DNA of 64,000 bases from NCBI RefSeq assembly GCF_030540775.2, contig NZ_CP141266.1, positions 585,501-649,500 on the forward strand, in the 5' to 3' direction. Origin of the DNA: Flavivirga abyssicola (GTDB lineage: Bacteria; Bacteroidota; Bacteroidia; Flavobacteriales; Flavobacteriaceae). The notes beneath the pieces are model-generated. The model had not been told where the DNA came from, ran no database searches, and saw nothing but the letters and a program-made list of their open reading frames with translations. Of the stretch, positions 26,180 through 35,518 are shown piece by piece. The position numbers and the translations under genes were made by a program. How positions within the stretch are numbered: position 1 is the stretch's first letter; every line of letters starts with the position of its first letter.

Positions 26180-27770
26180 AATCAAATACGTCCTTTAAAT
26201 CATCTACAGTATACTCTTCAGGGAGTTCATACCCATTGATAAATATGGTTGGTGTATATGTTATATTTTCAACATCGCACCAAGTACTCATAGCTTTTAT
26301 TTTGTAGTACTGTTTTTCTAGTTCTCCGTTCATAGGATATTTGTTTGCAAATACCTCATAATCCTTTTGCTCAGCATGATACCAATCATCTAAAGCTTGT
26401 TGTGTTTTCTTTATATCACCCTGAGCTTCAATAGCTAAAAAATGACTAACTGGTTTTGCATTTGCATCCTTACCATCTGCTTTAGCTGTAAATAGTATTT
26501 GCAAATTTATTTTGCCAGTATTTACCAAATCTTCGAGTGCTGGATGGACCTTAGCACAAGGTCCACAATAGGGGTTACATACTTTTACAACATGGTATTT
26601 AGCGCTTTCATTAATTATAGATATACCTAAACCTTTCGGATTAGTAGTCATTTTTCTAGATTTAACCAATAAGCCTTCTAATACATCAGGATTGTGCTTT
26701 ATTTTTTTAAGCCCTCTTTTGTAAACATTTGTTTCTTTTTCTTGCTCTAATAATGGTTTTAGTAATTTCCATATTAAAATAGGAAGTAGAACCAAAGCAA
26801 ATAGCAAAGGAAGTTTTTCAATTGCTAGTGTGCTTTGATAGTAATTGCCAGAAAACATAATTGTAATTTCTACTACCAATACTGCTTGTATAATAATACA
26901 GAATTTACACCACTGCTTGATAATAAATGCTTGATAATAAACAGAAACTAAAACAATTGGTAATGTTAAAAAACTTGATAGGCTTAAAACTGATAATGCC
27001 GATAATGAGAAACCACTAACAACTAAAAATATAAATGTTGCAAAAAAATAAGAAAACCCTATAATGCTTAAACTCAAAGTACCACTAAATATCTTTGCAT
27101 ATTTAGAATTTAATACGGCATTACAATTTACTTTTCCACTACCACCTGAACAAAAACTTTGTAATGTTGGGTTGTGTTTATCCACATCAAACCAAAGCAA
27201 CAAGACCCCAACTATAAGACCAATAAGTTTTAAAACAGTAAAAACAATAACAGAAACAGTAGATGAGATATTAGTTGTTATTTCGGAATTTAAAAATGTA
27301 ATTCCAATCCAACTTAACAACAAGACAGAAATACTACCTTTTAATATATTAAGCGTACGTTTAGACTTCAGTTTCTCTTCTATATTAATTTCTTTAGATT
27401 CCTTTGATGCTTCTGCCAAAAGACAAACTCCTGTCCATTTCTTTAAAAAATATTCTTTAGATAATGTTACTAGTTTACTTTTGTCATCATAATACAACAC
27501 CTTATCTTCAAGCACTTTATGTAGTACAAAAAACAAAGGTGTTCTATCAACCTTTAACTGTATAATGCAAGGCAATGGTATTTCTGTAAGTTTTCCGGCA
27601 TCTATTTTTACTGCTAGAGTTTCTATATTATATTTCTCTAAAGTATCTGAGATTGATAATAAACTAGGATAGTCAGCATGTGATATAATTGTGTCTTTTA
27701 AATACTTTGAAGTATTAGCAATGCCATATGCATTTAGAAGACTCTTGGTAACTTGTATACAATTATCCAT
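26178..27770 (-). CDS. triple fusion: C39-like domain, VKOR disulfide-forming membrane domain, thioredoxin
   Basis: A 530-residue inner-membrane protein. Residues 1-120 resemble the C39 peptidase fold but the His and Asp of the PCAT are replaced (LFFVLHKV, YYDDKSK), so it is probably a non-catalytic leader-binding domain. Residues 145-335 form a vitamin K epoxide reductase domain with four or five helices, loop cysteines Cys207 and Cys216, and the active CxxC Cys288/Cys291 (WCKFC). The C-terminal thioredoxin-like domain has CGPC at 402-405 and cis-Pro in YTPTIF. It would pass electrons from substrate thiols through Trx and VKOR to quinone, making disulfides. First gene of the export cluster, followed by the ten-cysteine precursor. 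Confidence 0.9.
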   Translation of the reverse strand: MDNCIQVTKSLLNAYGIANTSKYLKDTIISHADYPSLLSISDTLEKYNIETLAVKIDAGKLTEIPLPCIIQLKVDRTPLFFVLHKVLEDKVLYYDDKSKLVTLSKEYFLKKWTGVCLLAEASKESKEINIEEKLKSKRTLNILKGSISVLLLSWIGITFLNSEITTNISSTVSVIVFTVLKLIGLIVGVLLLWFDVDKHNPTLQSFCSGGSGKVNCNAVLNSKYAKIFSGTLSLSIIGFSYFFATFIFLVVSGFSLSALSVLSLSSFLTLPIVLVSVYYQAFIIKQWCKFCIIIQAVLVVEITIMFSGNYYQSTLAIEKLPLLFALVLLPILIWKLLKPLLEQEKETNVYKRGLKKIKHNPDVLEGLLVKSRKMTTNPKGLGISIINESAKYHVVKVCNPYCGPCAKVHPALEDLVNTGKINLQILFTAKADGKDANAKPVSHFLAIEAQGDIKKTQQALDDWYHAEQKDYEVFANKYPMNGELEKQYYKIKAMSTWCDVENITYTPTIFINGYELPEEYTVDDLKDVFD

Positions 27771-27922
27771 AAGTAGGAATTAAGTATTAAAATTAATAAT
27801 CAAGTAAACAGGGACTTAAATGTAAGAAATTTATCTGTAAGTTTTTATTTTCAAAATGTTAAATTATTATTAAGCCTATTGTCCTTTAGGTAATATTAGT
27901 ACTTTTATTAAATTATGATCTA

Positions 27923-28437
27923 TTAATGTGATTGAATAATTGTCATTGCTGTTATCTTAGACAAGATTTTGTTTTTAAATCCATCGAAAGATTTAGTGTA
28001 ATTCCTTCGAATTATAAATTGATCATATGGTTGGGAAAATAATGTTTCAATACGTTTTCTGGGTTTCTTGAAAACATTAAGGTTGTTCTTTATAATTATG
28101 TTGGTTGACTCTCATAGGTATTTCAAGCTTAATATTATGACTTTCAAATAAGTCTAGCTTATATTCTGCTAATAAACAACCTCTATCCCCAAGTAATATA
28201 CAATCCCTGAGTTGATATTGCATATCTTTCAAGTGGTTGATACCATGTACACTAGTAGGACTAATATTCAAGCTCTCAATGGCACCTTACTCAGAACAAA
28301 CAGTATGAAGTTTATAACCATAATAATGAGCCGATTGACTAGCACATTAACCTTTACCAAATCCAACTAAAATCAAAAACAATATCTTAAAAAGAGATTC
28401 CTGGTAAGACATATCTCTTTATTCAACACAAACGTCA
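27923..28437 (-). pseudogene. decayed IS982-family transposase
   Basis: Interrupted minus-strand reading frames match the IS982 transposase: SAHYYGYKLHTVCSE, then (28077-28271) NISPTSVHGINHLKDMQYQL with LLGDRG and PMRVNQH, then after a frameshift near 28078 RKRIETLFSQPYDQF and a tail ending at 27923. At least two stop codons and one frameshift are present and the N-terminal half is missing. Terminal inverted repeats were not found. The rest of 27771-28498 has no gene. It separates the peptide cluster from the par genes. Confidence 0.8.
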
Positions 28438-28498
28438 GTAAAATCTGTTAATTATCCCAAAATAATTGTATTTTTACTCTCCCTATCTATAAGAACTA

Positions 28499-29581
28499 AT
28501 GAACAAAATAATTGCAATCGCTAATCAAAAAGGTGGCGTTGGTAAAACTACTACGTCTATAAATCTGGCAGATGCATTAGGTATTCTTGAGAAAAAAGTA
28601 CTTTTAATAGATTTAGATCCTCAAGCTAATGCTACTTCTGGTGTTGGCCTTGTTCCTTCTAATATTAGGTATAGTAGCTTAAGCTTCTTTACAAATACAT
28701 TTAAAGCTCAAAACAATATTATAAAACCTGAATTTGCACATTTTGATTTTATACCTTCCAACATACGTCTAGCATCTATAGAAATAAATAAATCGAAATC
28801 TGTTGATTTATTTATGTTAAAAACCGCACTTTCCAGTATTATAGAAAATTATGAGTACATCATAATAGACTGCTCACCTTCATTTGGGTTGTTAACCCTT
28901 AACGCCTTAACTGCATGCCATTCGGTAATTATACCTGTACAATGCGAATTCTACGCCTTAGAAGGTTTAAGTAAACTACTTGTTACTATAAAAAGTATCA
29001 AGAAATCATCTAATCCAGATATTGATATTGAAGGTTTATTAATTACTATGTTTGATTCAAGAACAAGTCTATCAAATCAATTACGGGTAGAATTAACTAA
29101 ACATTTTAAGTCCATGGTTTTTAATACAGCTATACGAAGAAATGTCAAGCTAAGAGAAGCTCCTAGTTATGGCTTAAGTATCATAAAGTACAATCCAGAT
29201 AGCGTTGGTTCTAAAAATTATCTAAATTTAGGTTCAGAATTAATCAGCAAAAATAAAATAACAGCTACAGATCCGGAACTTGAAAAAGATCTATCTAAAA
29301 TCTTAACACATGATACAGAAGATGTAGATTATATAATAAAAGGCCATACAACCACTAATGACAAAAAAGAAGAAGATTATAGCCACTTAATAGGCTTAAA
29401 AAGAGACGAAATAGATAATGTATTGGGGTTTTCTTATAATGACATCCATTCAGATGTATGGATGTACAGAACTAGTACCTCATTTAGTTTAATAAAAAAA
29501 AATTACTTATACTTATATTTTGAAAACGAAAAAGTTACAGAATATAAACTCACAACATTTAAAATAAACAAGGTTCAGTAG
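28499..29581 (+). CDS. ParA paralogue with an extra C-terminal domain
   Basis: A 360-residue ParA/Soj-type ATPase. The deviant Walker A KGGVGKTTT (residues 11-19), DLDPQANATSG and IIDCSPSFGLLTLNAL are intact, so it should bind ATP. Residues 1-255 align closely with the true ParA encoded 112 bases downstream, but this copy carries about 100 more residues; the last 65 (LIGLKRDEIDNVLG and W-Y, then LYLYFENEKVTEY) recall the SmpA/BamE fold. DNA-level similarity to the next gene indicates duplication. Role unknown; it may modulate chromosome segregation or position another cargo. The paralogue has diverged more than the canonical copy. Confidence 0.85.
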   Translation: MNKIIAIANQKGGVGKTTTSINLADALGILEKKVLLIDLDPQANATSGVGLVPSNIRYSSLSFFTNTFKAQNNIIKPEFAHFDFIPSNIRLASIEINKSKSVDLFMLKTALSSIIENYEYIIIDCSPSFGLLTLNALTACHSVIIPVQCEFYALEGLSKLLVTIKSIKKSSNPDIDIEGLLITMFDSRTSLSNQLRVELTKHFKSMVFNTAIRRNVKLREAPSYGLSIIKYNPDSVGSKNYLNLGSELISKNKITATDPELEKDLSKILTHDTEDVDYIIKGHTTTNDKKEEDYSHLIGLKRDEIDNVLGFSYNDIHSDVWMYRTSTSFSLIKKNYLYLYFENEKVTEYKLTTFKINKVQ

Positions 29582-29692
29582 TTATCATTAAAAATAAATT
29601 AATACCAGTTTTTTTATCAAAAATCATTACCTTTCGCTCATATTTTCTTATACAAAAAGCTTATATAAAATATAACAAAACCAAATCATTTC

Positions 29693-30457
29693 ATGGGTAA
29701 AATTATTGCAATTGCTAATCAAAAAGGAGGTGTTGGTAAAACAACGACATCTATAAATTTAGCTGCTTCATTAGGAGTTCTGGAAAAAAAAGTATTATTA
29801 ATAGATGCTGACCCTCAGGCAAACGCAACTTCAGGAATAGGAATAGACATAGAATCTATAGAAATAGGAACCTACCAACTTTTAGAGCATTCTAATTCGG
29901 TTAGAGAGACTATAATGAAAACGGAGTCGCCTAACCTAGATATTATTCCTGCGCATATAGATTTGGTTGCTATTGAAATAGAGCTTGTTGATAAGGATGC
30001 TCGTGAATATATGTTAAAAAAGGCTTTAGCTGATATTAAAAACGATTACGATTACATTTTAATTGATTGTGCACCGTCTTTAGGCTTACTAACATTAAAC
30101 GCTTTAACTGCAGCTGATGCCGTTGTCATACCAATACAATGTGAATATTTTGCATTAGAAGGATTAGGAAAATTATTAAATACCATAAAAAGTGTTCAAA
30201 AAATTCATAATCCAGAACTTGATATTGAAGGGTTACTGTTAACCATGTACGATGCCCGATTAAGACTGTCTAATCAAGTGGTTGAAGAAGTCCAAAAGCA
30301 TTTTAATAATATGGTATTTCAAACCATTATTCAACGTAATGTACGCTTAAGTGAAGCACCTAGTTACGGAGAAACCATAATTAATTATGATGCTAGTAGC
30401 AAAGGTGCCAACAATTACTTAAGTTTGGCAAAAGAAATTATCAATAAAAATCCCTAA
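29693..30457 (+). CDS. parA: chromosome partitioning ATPase ParA (Soj)
   Basis: A 254-residue canonical ParA with deviant Walker A KGGVGKTTT, Walker A-prime DADPQANATSG and Walker B-type ILIDCAPSLGLLT. It forms ATP-bound dimers on DNA and with ParB moves chromosomal origins apart. Normal length, no extensions. It is followed 5 bases later by parB, the usual pair. Confidence 0.95.
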   Translation: MGKIIAIANQKGGVGKTTTSINLAASLGVLEKKVLLIDADPQANATSGIGIDIESIEIGTYQLLEHSNSVRETIMKTESPNLDIIPAHIDLVAIEIELVDKDAREYMLKKALADIKNDYDYILIDCAPSLGLLTLNALTAADAVVIPIQCEYFALEGLGKLLNTIKSVQKIHNPELDIEGLLLTMYDARLRLSNQVVEEVQKHFNNMVFQTIIQRNVRLSEAPSYGETIINYDASSKGANNYLSLAKEIINKNP

Positions 30458-30462
30458 GTAAT

Positions 30463-31374
30463 ATGGCTAAGGCAACAAAAAAACAAGCTTTAGGAAGAGG
30501 TTTATCTGCATTATTAAAAGACCCTGAAAACGATATTCAATCGGTTCAGGATAAAAATGCTGATAAAGTTATTGGGAATATAGTTGAATTAGATATTGAC
30601 TCTATTGAAGTTAATCCTTTTCAGCCACGTACTAATTTTAGTGAAGAATCATTACGTGAATTAGCATCTTCTATAAAAGAATTAGGGATCATTCAGCCGA
30701 TAACAGTTAGGAAATTAGATTTTAATAACTATCAGCTAGTTTCTGGGGAACGTCGTTTTAGAGCTTCTAAATCAATAGGTTTAAAAACTATTCCTGCCTA
30801 TATTAGAATTGCCAATGACCAAGAGTCGTTAGAAATGGCATTGGTTGAAAACATTCAACGTCAAGACTTAGATCCTATTGAGATTGCCTTATCATATCAG
30901 CGTTTAATTGATGAAATTAATTTAACGCAAGAGCAAATGAGTGAGCGTGTAGGAAAGAAACGTTCTACCATTGCAAATTATCTGCGCTTATTAAAACTTG
31001 ATCCAATTATTCAAACGGGAATGCGTGATGGTTTCATTTCTATGGGACATGGACGCGCAATCATTAACATTGAAGACACAACCGTTCAATTGGATATTTA
31101 TGAAAAAATACTATCCAATAAACTTTCTGTTAGAGAAACTGAAAACCTGGTTCGTAACTTTAATGACACTCAAGAAGTAAACGTTGTTCCTAAAAAAGAA
31201 CAGACTCAAGACACCCCTAAATTCATAAAAAAAGGTATTAGCACATTTTCTGAATACTTTGGACATAAAATTGACGTTAAAGTTTCTAAAAATGGAAAAG
31301 GAAAAATTACGATTCCATTCCATTCGGAAGAAGATTTTAATCGTATTAAAAAACTAATTGACAGTGCCAAGTAA
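30463..31374 (+). CDS. parB: chromosome partitioning protein ParB (Spo0J)
   Basis: A 303-residue ParB/CTPase: N-terminal LGRGLSALL (ParA-stimulating), the CTP-binding ParB fold (about 40-130, with NPFQPR, SGERRFRAS and ENIQRQDL), the helix-turn-helix that reads parS (about 140-200, SERVGKKRSTIANYLRLL) and a C-terminal dimerisation segment. It loads at parS and stimulates ParA. Overlaps the DUF5683 gene by about 17 bases. No parS site was identified by eye. Confidence 0.95.
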   Translation: MAKATKKQALGRGLSALLKDPENDIQSVQDKNADKVIGNIVELDIDSIEVNPFQPRTNFSEESLRELASSIKELGIIQPITVRKLDFNNYQLVSGERRFRASKSIGLKTIPAYIRIANDQESLEMALVENIQRQDLDPIEIALSYQRLIDEINLTQEQMSERVGKKRSTIANYLRLLKLDPIIQTGMRDGFISMGHGRAIINIEDTTVQLDIYEKILSNKLSVRETENLVRNFNDTQEVNVVPKKEQTQDTPKFIKKGISTFSEYFGHKIDVKVSKNGKGKITIPFHSEEDFNRIKKLIDSAK

Positions 31375-31975
31375 ATTTCTTATAGCTAGCATTTTTGCAT
31401 TTTTATTTTGTTTTTCAACAATAGCACAAGAAAAAGAAAAGAAAAGAAAAAAACTTCCGAAAGAAGTCGTTATAGATTCTATTATAGAAGTTAAAAATCC
31501 TATCAACCCCTTATCTCCAGCCAAAGCGGCATTCTATTCAGCGATATTACCTGGGTTGGGACAAGCCTACAATAAGAAGTACTGGAAAATTCCATTAGTT
31601 TATGGTGCTATTGGTACAGGTATTTATTTTTATGTAAGAAATAACAAAGAGTATAATAGATATAGAGATGCTTACAAGAGAAGATTAGCCGGTTTTGAAG
31701 ATGATGAATTTTATTTCTCTAATGGTGTACGGTTATCACAACCAAGAGTTACTACAGAAAGTTTAGAACGAGGTCAAAAGTTTTTTAGAAAAAACAAAGA
31801 AATCGCACTTCTAGTAACGGTTGGTCTCTATGCTTTAAATATAATTGACGCTAATGTTGATGCCCATTTATTACAATACAATGTAGATGAAAGGCTATCA
31901 TTGGCACCGCATTACAGATTTAACGAATTTGATGCAACTAGCAATCTTGGATTAACTTTAAATTTTAAATTTTAA
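31358..31975 (+). CDS. DUF5683 membrane protein
   Basis: A roughly 205-residue protein found in Bacteroidota beside parB and dapB. It has a signal-like N-terminus (ends STIAQ), then the conserved PAKAAFYSAILPGLGQAYN and KKYWKIPLVYGAIG segments and later membrane segments. Function unknown; it is probably envelope-associated. Start assigned to TTG 31358 inside parB; GTG 31364 is equally possible. It ends directly before the dapB ATG (no gap). Confidence 0.75.
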   Translation: MTVPSKFLIASIFAFLFCFSTIAQEKEKKRKKLPKEVVIDSIIEVKNPINPLSPAKAAFYSAILPGLGQAYNKKYWKIPLVYGAIGTGIYFYVRNNKEYNRYRDAYKRRLAGFEDDEFYFSNGVRLSQPRVTTESLERGQKFFRKNKEIALLVTVGLYALNIIDANVDAHLLQYNVDERLSLAPHYRFNEFDATSNLGLTLNFKF

Positions 31976-32680
31976 ATGAATATAGCTTTACTTGGTTACG
32001 GAAAAATGGGAAAAACCATTGAACAGATTGCCATCAAGCGAGGACATAATATTATATTAACTGTCGACAAAGACGATAAAGATTATGATATTACAAAAGC
32101 AGATGTGGCCATAGACTTTAGTATTCCAACGGTAGCATTTGGTAATATATCTAACTGTATAAACAATCAAGTACCAGTTATTTCCGGAACAACGGGTTGG
32201 TTAGATAATTACGATAAAGCCGTAGCTTTATGTAAAGAAAAAAAAGGGGCTTTCATTTATGCTTCAAATTATAGTTTAGGAGTTAACATTTTTTTCGAGC
32301 TTAATAAAACGCTTGCTAAAATGATGAGTACCCTTAAACAATACAATGTTAGTATGGAAGAAATTCACCATACACAAAAACTAGACGCACCTAGTGGCAC
32401 AGCCATTTCTCTGGCAAACGATATTATTTCGCAACATACTAGTTATGATAAGTGGAAATTAGATGAAAGTGATGCAACGACCATCCCTATAGTTGCAAAG
32501 CGCATTGAAGATGTTCCTGGAACTCATTCAGTTAATTACGAAAGCGAAGTAGACACTATTTCTATAGAACATATAGCGCATACAAGACAAGGATTTGCTT
32601 TAGGTGCGGTAATTGCAGCAGAATGGATCGCAGGTAAAACTGGTGTATTCACAATGAATAATGTGTTAAATATTGGTTAA
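31976..32680 (+). CDS. dapB: 4-hydroxy-tetrahydrodipicolinate reductase
   Basis: A 234-residue enzyme of the diaminopimelate/lysine pathway that reduces HTPA (dihydrodipicolinate) to tetrahydrodipicolinate with NAD(P)H. The nucleotide-binding loop is GYGKMGKTI (7-15) and the substrate motif is EIHHTQKLDAPSGTA. Slightly shorter than the proteobacterial enzyme, as usual in Bacteroidota. The product feeds both lysine and peptidoglycan synthesis. Confidence 0.95.
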   Translation: MNIALLGYGKMGKTIEQIAIKRGHNIILTVDKDDKDYDITKADVAIDFSIPTVAFGNISNCINNQVPVISGTTGWLDNYDKAVALCKEKKGAFIYASNYSLGVNIFFELNKTLAKMMSTLKQYNVSMEEIHHTQKLDAPSGTAISLANDIISQHTSYDKWKLDESDATTIPIVAKRIEDVPGTHSVNYESEVDTISIEHIAHTRQGFALGAVIAAEWIAGKTGVFTMNNVLNIG

Positions 32681-32746
32681 TACTTAATAAATCTGTAACA
32701 GCGCTAATAGATTTGACTACTAACAAAAAATTAAAATTTTAAGATT

Positions 32747-34330
32747 ATGACACTTACGCAATGGTTTATATTCATATTGATTATTCAAGTAATTCATGGC
32801 TTAGGTACTTGGAAACTATATGTAAAAGCAGGTAAACAAGCTTGGGAAGCTTTTGTACCCGTTTATAATGGCGTAGTTTTAATGAAAATCATAAATCGCC
32901 CTTGGTGGTGGGTTATCTTATTATTTTTACCAATAGTAAACCTTATCATGTTTCCTGTTGTATGGGTAGAAACTGCGAGAAGTTTTGGTAAAAACATGCC
33001 CATAGACACCTTTTTAGCCGTTGCAACACTAGGCCTTTATAATTATTATTTAAATTATATGGCAGATGTTAGTTATGTTGAGGACAGAAGCCTTCAGCCT
33101 AAAACATCAAGAGAAGATTGGGTAAGTTCCATTTTGTTCGCCATCGTTGCGGCTACAATTGTGCACACATATTTTATACAACCTTTTACAATACCATCAT
33201 CATCATTAGAAAAATCTTTATTAGTTGGCGATTTCCTTTTTGTAAGCAAATTTCATTATGGAGCCAGAATACCTATGACAACCGTAGCAGCGCCTATGGT
33301 ACATGATACTATTCCAAAATTAGGAACAAAATCATACCTATTCAATGATAACTTTGAAGAAAGAAAAACCTCATGGACAAATAAATTACAGTTACCATAT
33401 TTAAGATTGCCAGGATTTGAAAAGATTGACAGAAATGAAATAGTCGTTTTTAACCAACCAGCAGATACATTACTGGATATGAATGACTTTCATCCAGACA
33501 GAAACTACTATAAACCCATTGATAAAAAAACCAACTTAGTAAAGCGTTGCGTTGCCATTGCTGGTGATTCATTAGAAGTTAGAAATGGCTATGTATACAT
33601 AAATGGTAAACAAAATGTATTACCAGATAGAGCACATTTACAATTTAGTTATCACGTACAACCAAAAACAAGTCAATTTAATCCAAAATACCTTAAAGAT
33701 CGTTATGATATAACGGACGGTTTTGGAATCATAAATCAACAAAATACGTACTACTTTTCAGCAATCTCAGATGAAGCTTTGGCTAAGTTTAAGAATCATC
33801 CCAATGTTGCAAGTATTACACCAAATAAACGAGAAAAAGGCGTAAGAGATCCTAATATTTTTCCACATGACCCCAATTACAAGTGGAATGTTGATTTCTT
33901 TGGTCCTTTGTACATCCCTGAAGAAGGAAAAACAATCGATATAAACTTAGAAGTTTTACCATTATACAAACGGGTCATTACCGAATACGAAGGCAATACA
34001 TTACGAGTAGAAGGAAATCAGATTTTTATAAACGGAGAAGTTGCAAACACCTATACTTTTAAGCAAAACTACTACTGGATGATGGGTGATAACCGTCATA
34101 ACTCTATTGATGCACGTGCTTGGGGCTTTGTTCCTTTTGACCATGTTGTTGGTAAACCTGTATTTATTTGGATGAGTTGGGATGGTTTAAAAAATCCACG
34201 CTGGGAACGTTTCTTTACAACTGTAAGTGGAAGCGGCAAGGCAACCTCTTTCCTTATTCCATTTCTTGTTTTATTATTTGGATGGATTGGATTTAGCAAA
34301 TGGCGAGCACGTAAAAAAGCGAATAGTTAA
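32747..34330 (+). CDS. lepB: signal peptidase I (long Bacteroidota form)
   Basis: A 527-residue leader peptidase, nearly twice the E. coli core length. N-terminal membrane segments (about 5-110), then box B with catalytic Ser in PSSSLEKSLLVGD, box D with general-base Lys in LVKRCVAIAGDS, and box E GDNRHNSIDAR. An insert of about 130 residues separates the conserved boxes and a C-terminal membrane helix follows. It removes signal peptides from exported proteins on the periplasmic face. Ser is followed by Leu rather than Met as is common in this group. Confidence 0.93.
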   Translation: MTLTQWFIFILIIQVIHGLGTWKLYVKAGKQAWEAFVPVYNGVVLMKIINRPWWWVILLFLPIVNLIMFPVVWVETARSFGKNMPIDTFLAVATLGLYNYYLNYMADVSYVEDRSLQPKTSREDWVSSILFAIVAATIVHTYFIQPFTIPSSSLEKSLLVGDFLFVSKFHYGARIPMTTVAAPMVHDTIPKLGTKSYLFNDNFEERKTSWTNKLQLPYLRLPGFEKIDRNEIVVFNQPADTLLDMNDFHPDRNYYKPIDKKTNLVKRCVAIAGDSLEVRNGYVYINGKQNVLPDRAHLQFSYHVQPKTSQFNPKYLKDRYDITDGFGIINQQNTYYFSAISDEALAKFKNHPNVASITPNKREKGVRDPNIFPHDPNYKWNVDFFGPLYIPEEGKTIDINLEVLPLYKRVITEYEGNTLRVEGNQIFINGEVANTYTFKQNYYWMMGDNRHNSIDARAWGFVPFDHVVGKPVFIWMSWDGLKNPRWERFFTTVSGSGKATSFLIPFLVLLFGWIGFSKWRARKKANS

Positions 34331-34334
34331 ATTG

Positions 34335-34435
34335 GTCATTCCTGTGAAGGCAAGAATCCAATAATAAAATAATGAAGTTTCAATTTGTAAGATTCCTGCT
34401 GTAGTTCTTGAGAATAGACAAAAGGCAGGAATGAC
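34335..34435. repeat. REP-like element with terminal inverted repeats
   Basis: A 101-base intergenic unit bounded by GTCATTCCTG (34335-34344) and CAGGAATGAC (34426-34435), a perfect 10-bp inverted repeat, with further partial copies inside (AAGAATCC, GATTCCTGC). It resembles the GTCATTCCTGCGAAGGCAGG-type REP sequences mobilised by RAYT transposases in Bacteroidota. No transposase is next to it. Confidence 0.6.
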
Positions 34436-34443
34436 AAGTCACT

Positions 34444-35067
34444 ATGGACATAATTATACATCCGACATACTTCCCAGATATCGCTCACTTTGTAGCATTC
34501 GTAAAAGCAAAAGTAATCGTATTTGAAACCGATGATAATTTTCTAAAACAAACCTATCGAAATCGTACACATATTTATGGAGCTAATGGTAAACTTACCT
34601 TAAACATTCCTGTAATCCATTCTCAAAAAAATCGTCAAAAATATCGTGATGTAAAAATTTTTAATGAAGAAAAATGGCAAAGTCTACATTGGAAATCATT
34701 ACTTTCTGCATATAGAACATCCCCTTTTTTTGAATATTACGAAGACGAGCTTCAACCATTATTTAATATTAAAGCGGACTTTATTCTAGATTTTAACCTT
34801 AAATGTCTTGAAGTAGTTTGCGATTGTTTGCAATTGGAATTAAATACTTCTAAATCTGAAATTTTCCAAAAAACAGTTAAAGATAAAACAGACTTTAGGA
34901 ATTTAGTAAATGCAAAAAAAGAGCCCTATCAAAATTTTGACATCTATACTCAAGTATTTAGTAATAAACATGGTTTTATATCTAACCTAAGTATTTTAGA
35001 TTTGCTCTTTAATGAAGGCCCAAATGCCCTAAACTATTTAGAATCTCAAACCATAATAACACCATAA
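34444..35067 (+). CDS. WbqC-family protein
   Basis: A 207-residue WbqC-like protein with the family start (HPTYFPDIAHFV), the conserved KLTLNIPVIH and WQSLHWKSLLSAYRTSPFFEYYEDEL segments. Distant relatives in O-antigen clusters are linked to sugar modification; in Bacteroidota the gene is a housekeeping neighbour of lepB. No reaction is proven. It ends immediately before the DUF6122 gene. Confidence 0.8.
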   Translation: MDIIIHPTYFPDIAHFVAFVKAKVIVFETDDNFLKQTYRNRTHIYGANGKLTLNIPVIHSQKNRQKYRDVKIFNEEKWQSLHWKSLLSAYRTSPFFEYYEDELQPLFNIKADFILDFNLKCLEVVCDCLQLELNTSKSEIFQKTVKDKTDFRNLVNAKKEPYQNFDIYTQVFSNKHGFISNLSILDLLFNEGPNALNYLESQTIITP

Positions 35068-35376
35068 ATGCTGCAAACTACGGTTCATTATGGATGTCAT
35101 ATTTTAATTCCTTTAGCAGTAGCCTTAATTTGGTATAAACCCTATTGGAAACTAGCCTTTTTTATTATGTTTTCTGGAATGTCTATCGATTTAGACCACT
35201 TACTTGCCAATCCTGTTTTTGATCCTAATAGATGTAGTATTAATTTTCATCCACTCCACTCCTATTATGCCATGGCAGTGTATCTTATCCTTTTACTTCC
35301 GAAGAAAACACGTTTAATTGGCTTAGGCTTAGTTATACATATCATAGCAGATATAGTGGATTGTTCGTTTATGTAA
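35068..35376 (+). CDS. DUF6122 small membrane protein
   Basis: A 102-residue protein with three hydrophobic helices and conserved His/Asp motifs (HYGCHI, SIDLDHLLANP, HPLHSYYAM, HIIADIVDC). The pattern recalls metal-dependent membrane hydrolases of the YdjM type, but no reaction is known. Starts directly after the wbqC-like stop. Confidence 0.7.
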   Translation: MLQTTVHYGCHILIPLAVALIWYKPYWKLAFFIMFSGMSIDLDHLLANPVFDPNRCSINFHPLHSYYAMAVYLILLLPKKTRLIGLGLVIHIIADIVDCSFM

Positions 35377-35518
35377 AAGAGTAGTTGCACAAAGGGTCGT
35401 AGAGGTTATACTAAGATAAATACAATTTAAGATGATTATAAGATTGATTTAAGGTGATCGTTAATAAATGACCATCAGGCAAGCCCCAAAACTATCTAAA
35501 TACTAAGATTGTGACTAT

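Noticed and set aside
26178-26537. Active second C39 peptidase in the VKOR fusion
   Set aside because: The wider region at 27400-27770 encodes a C39-like domain, but the His and Asp of the triad are not present, so protease activity is not claimed.
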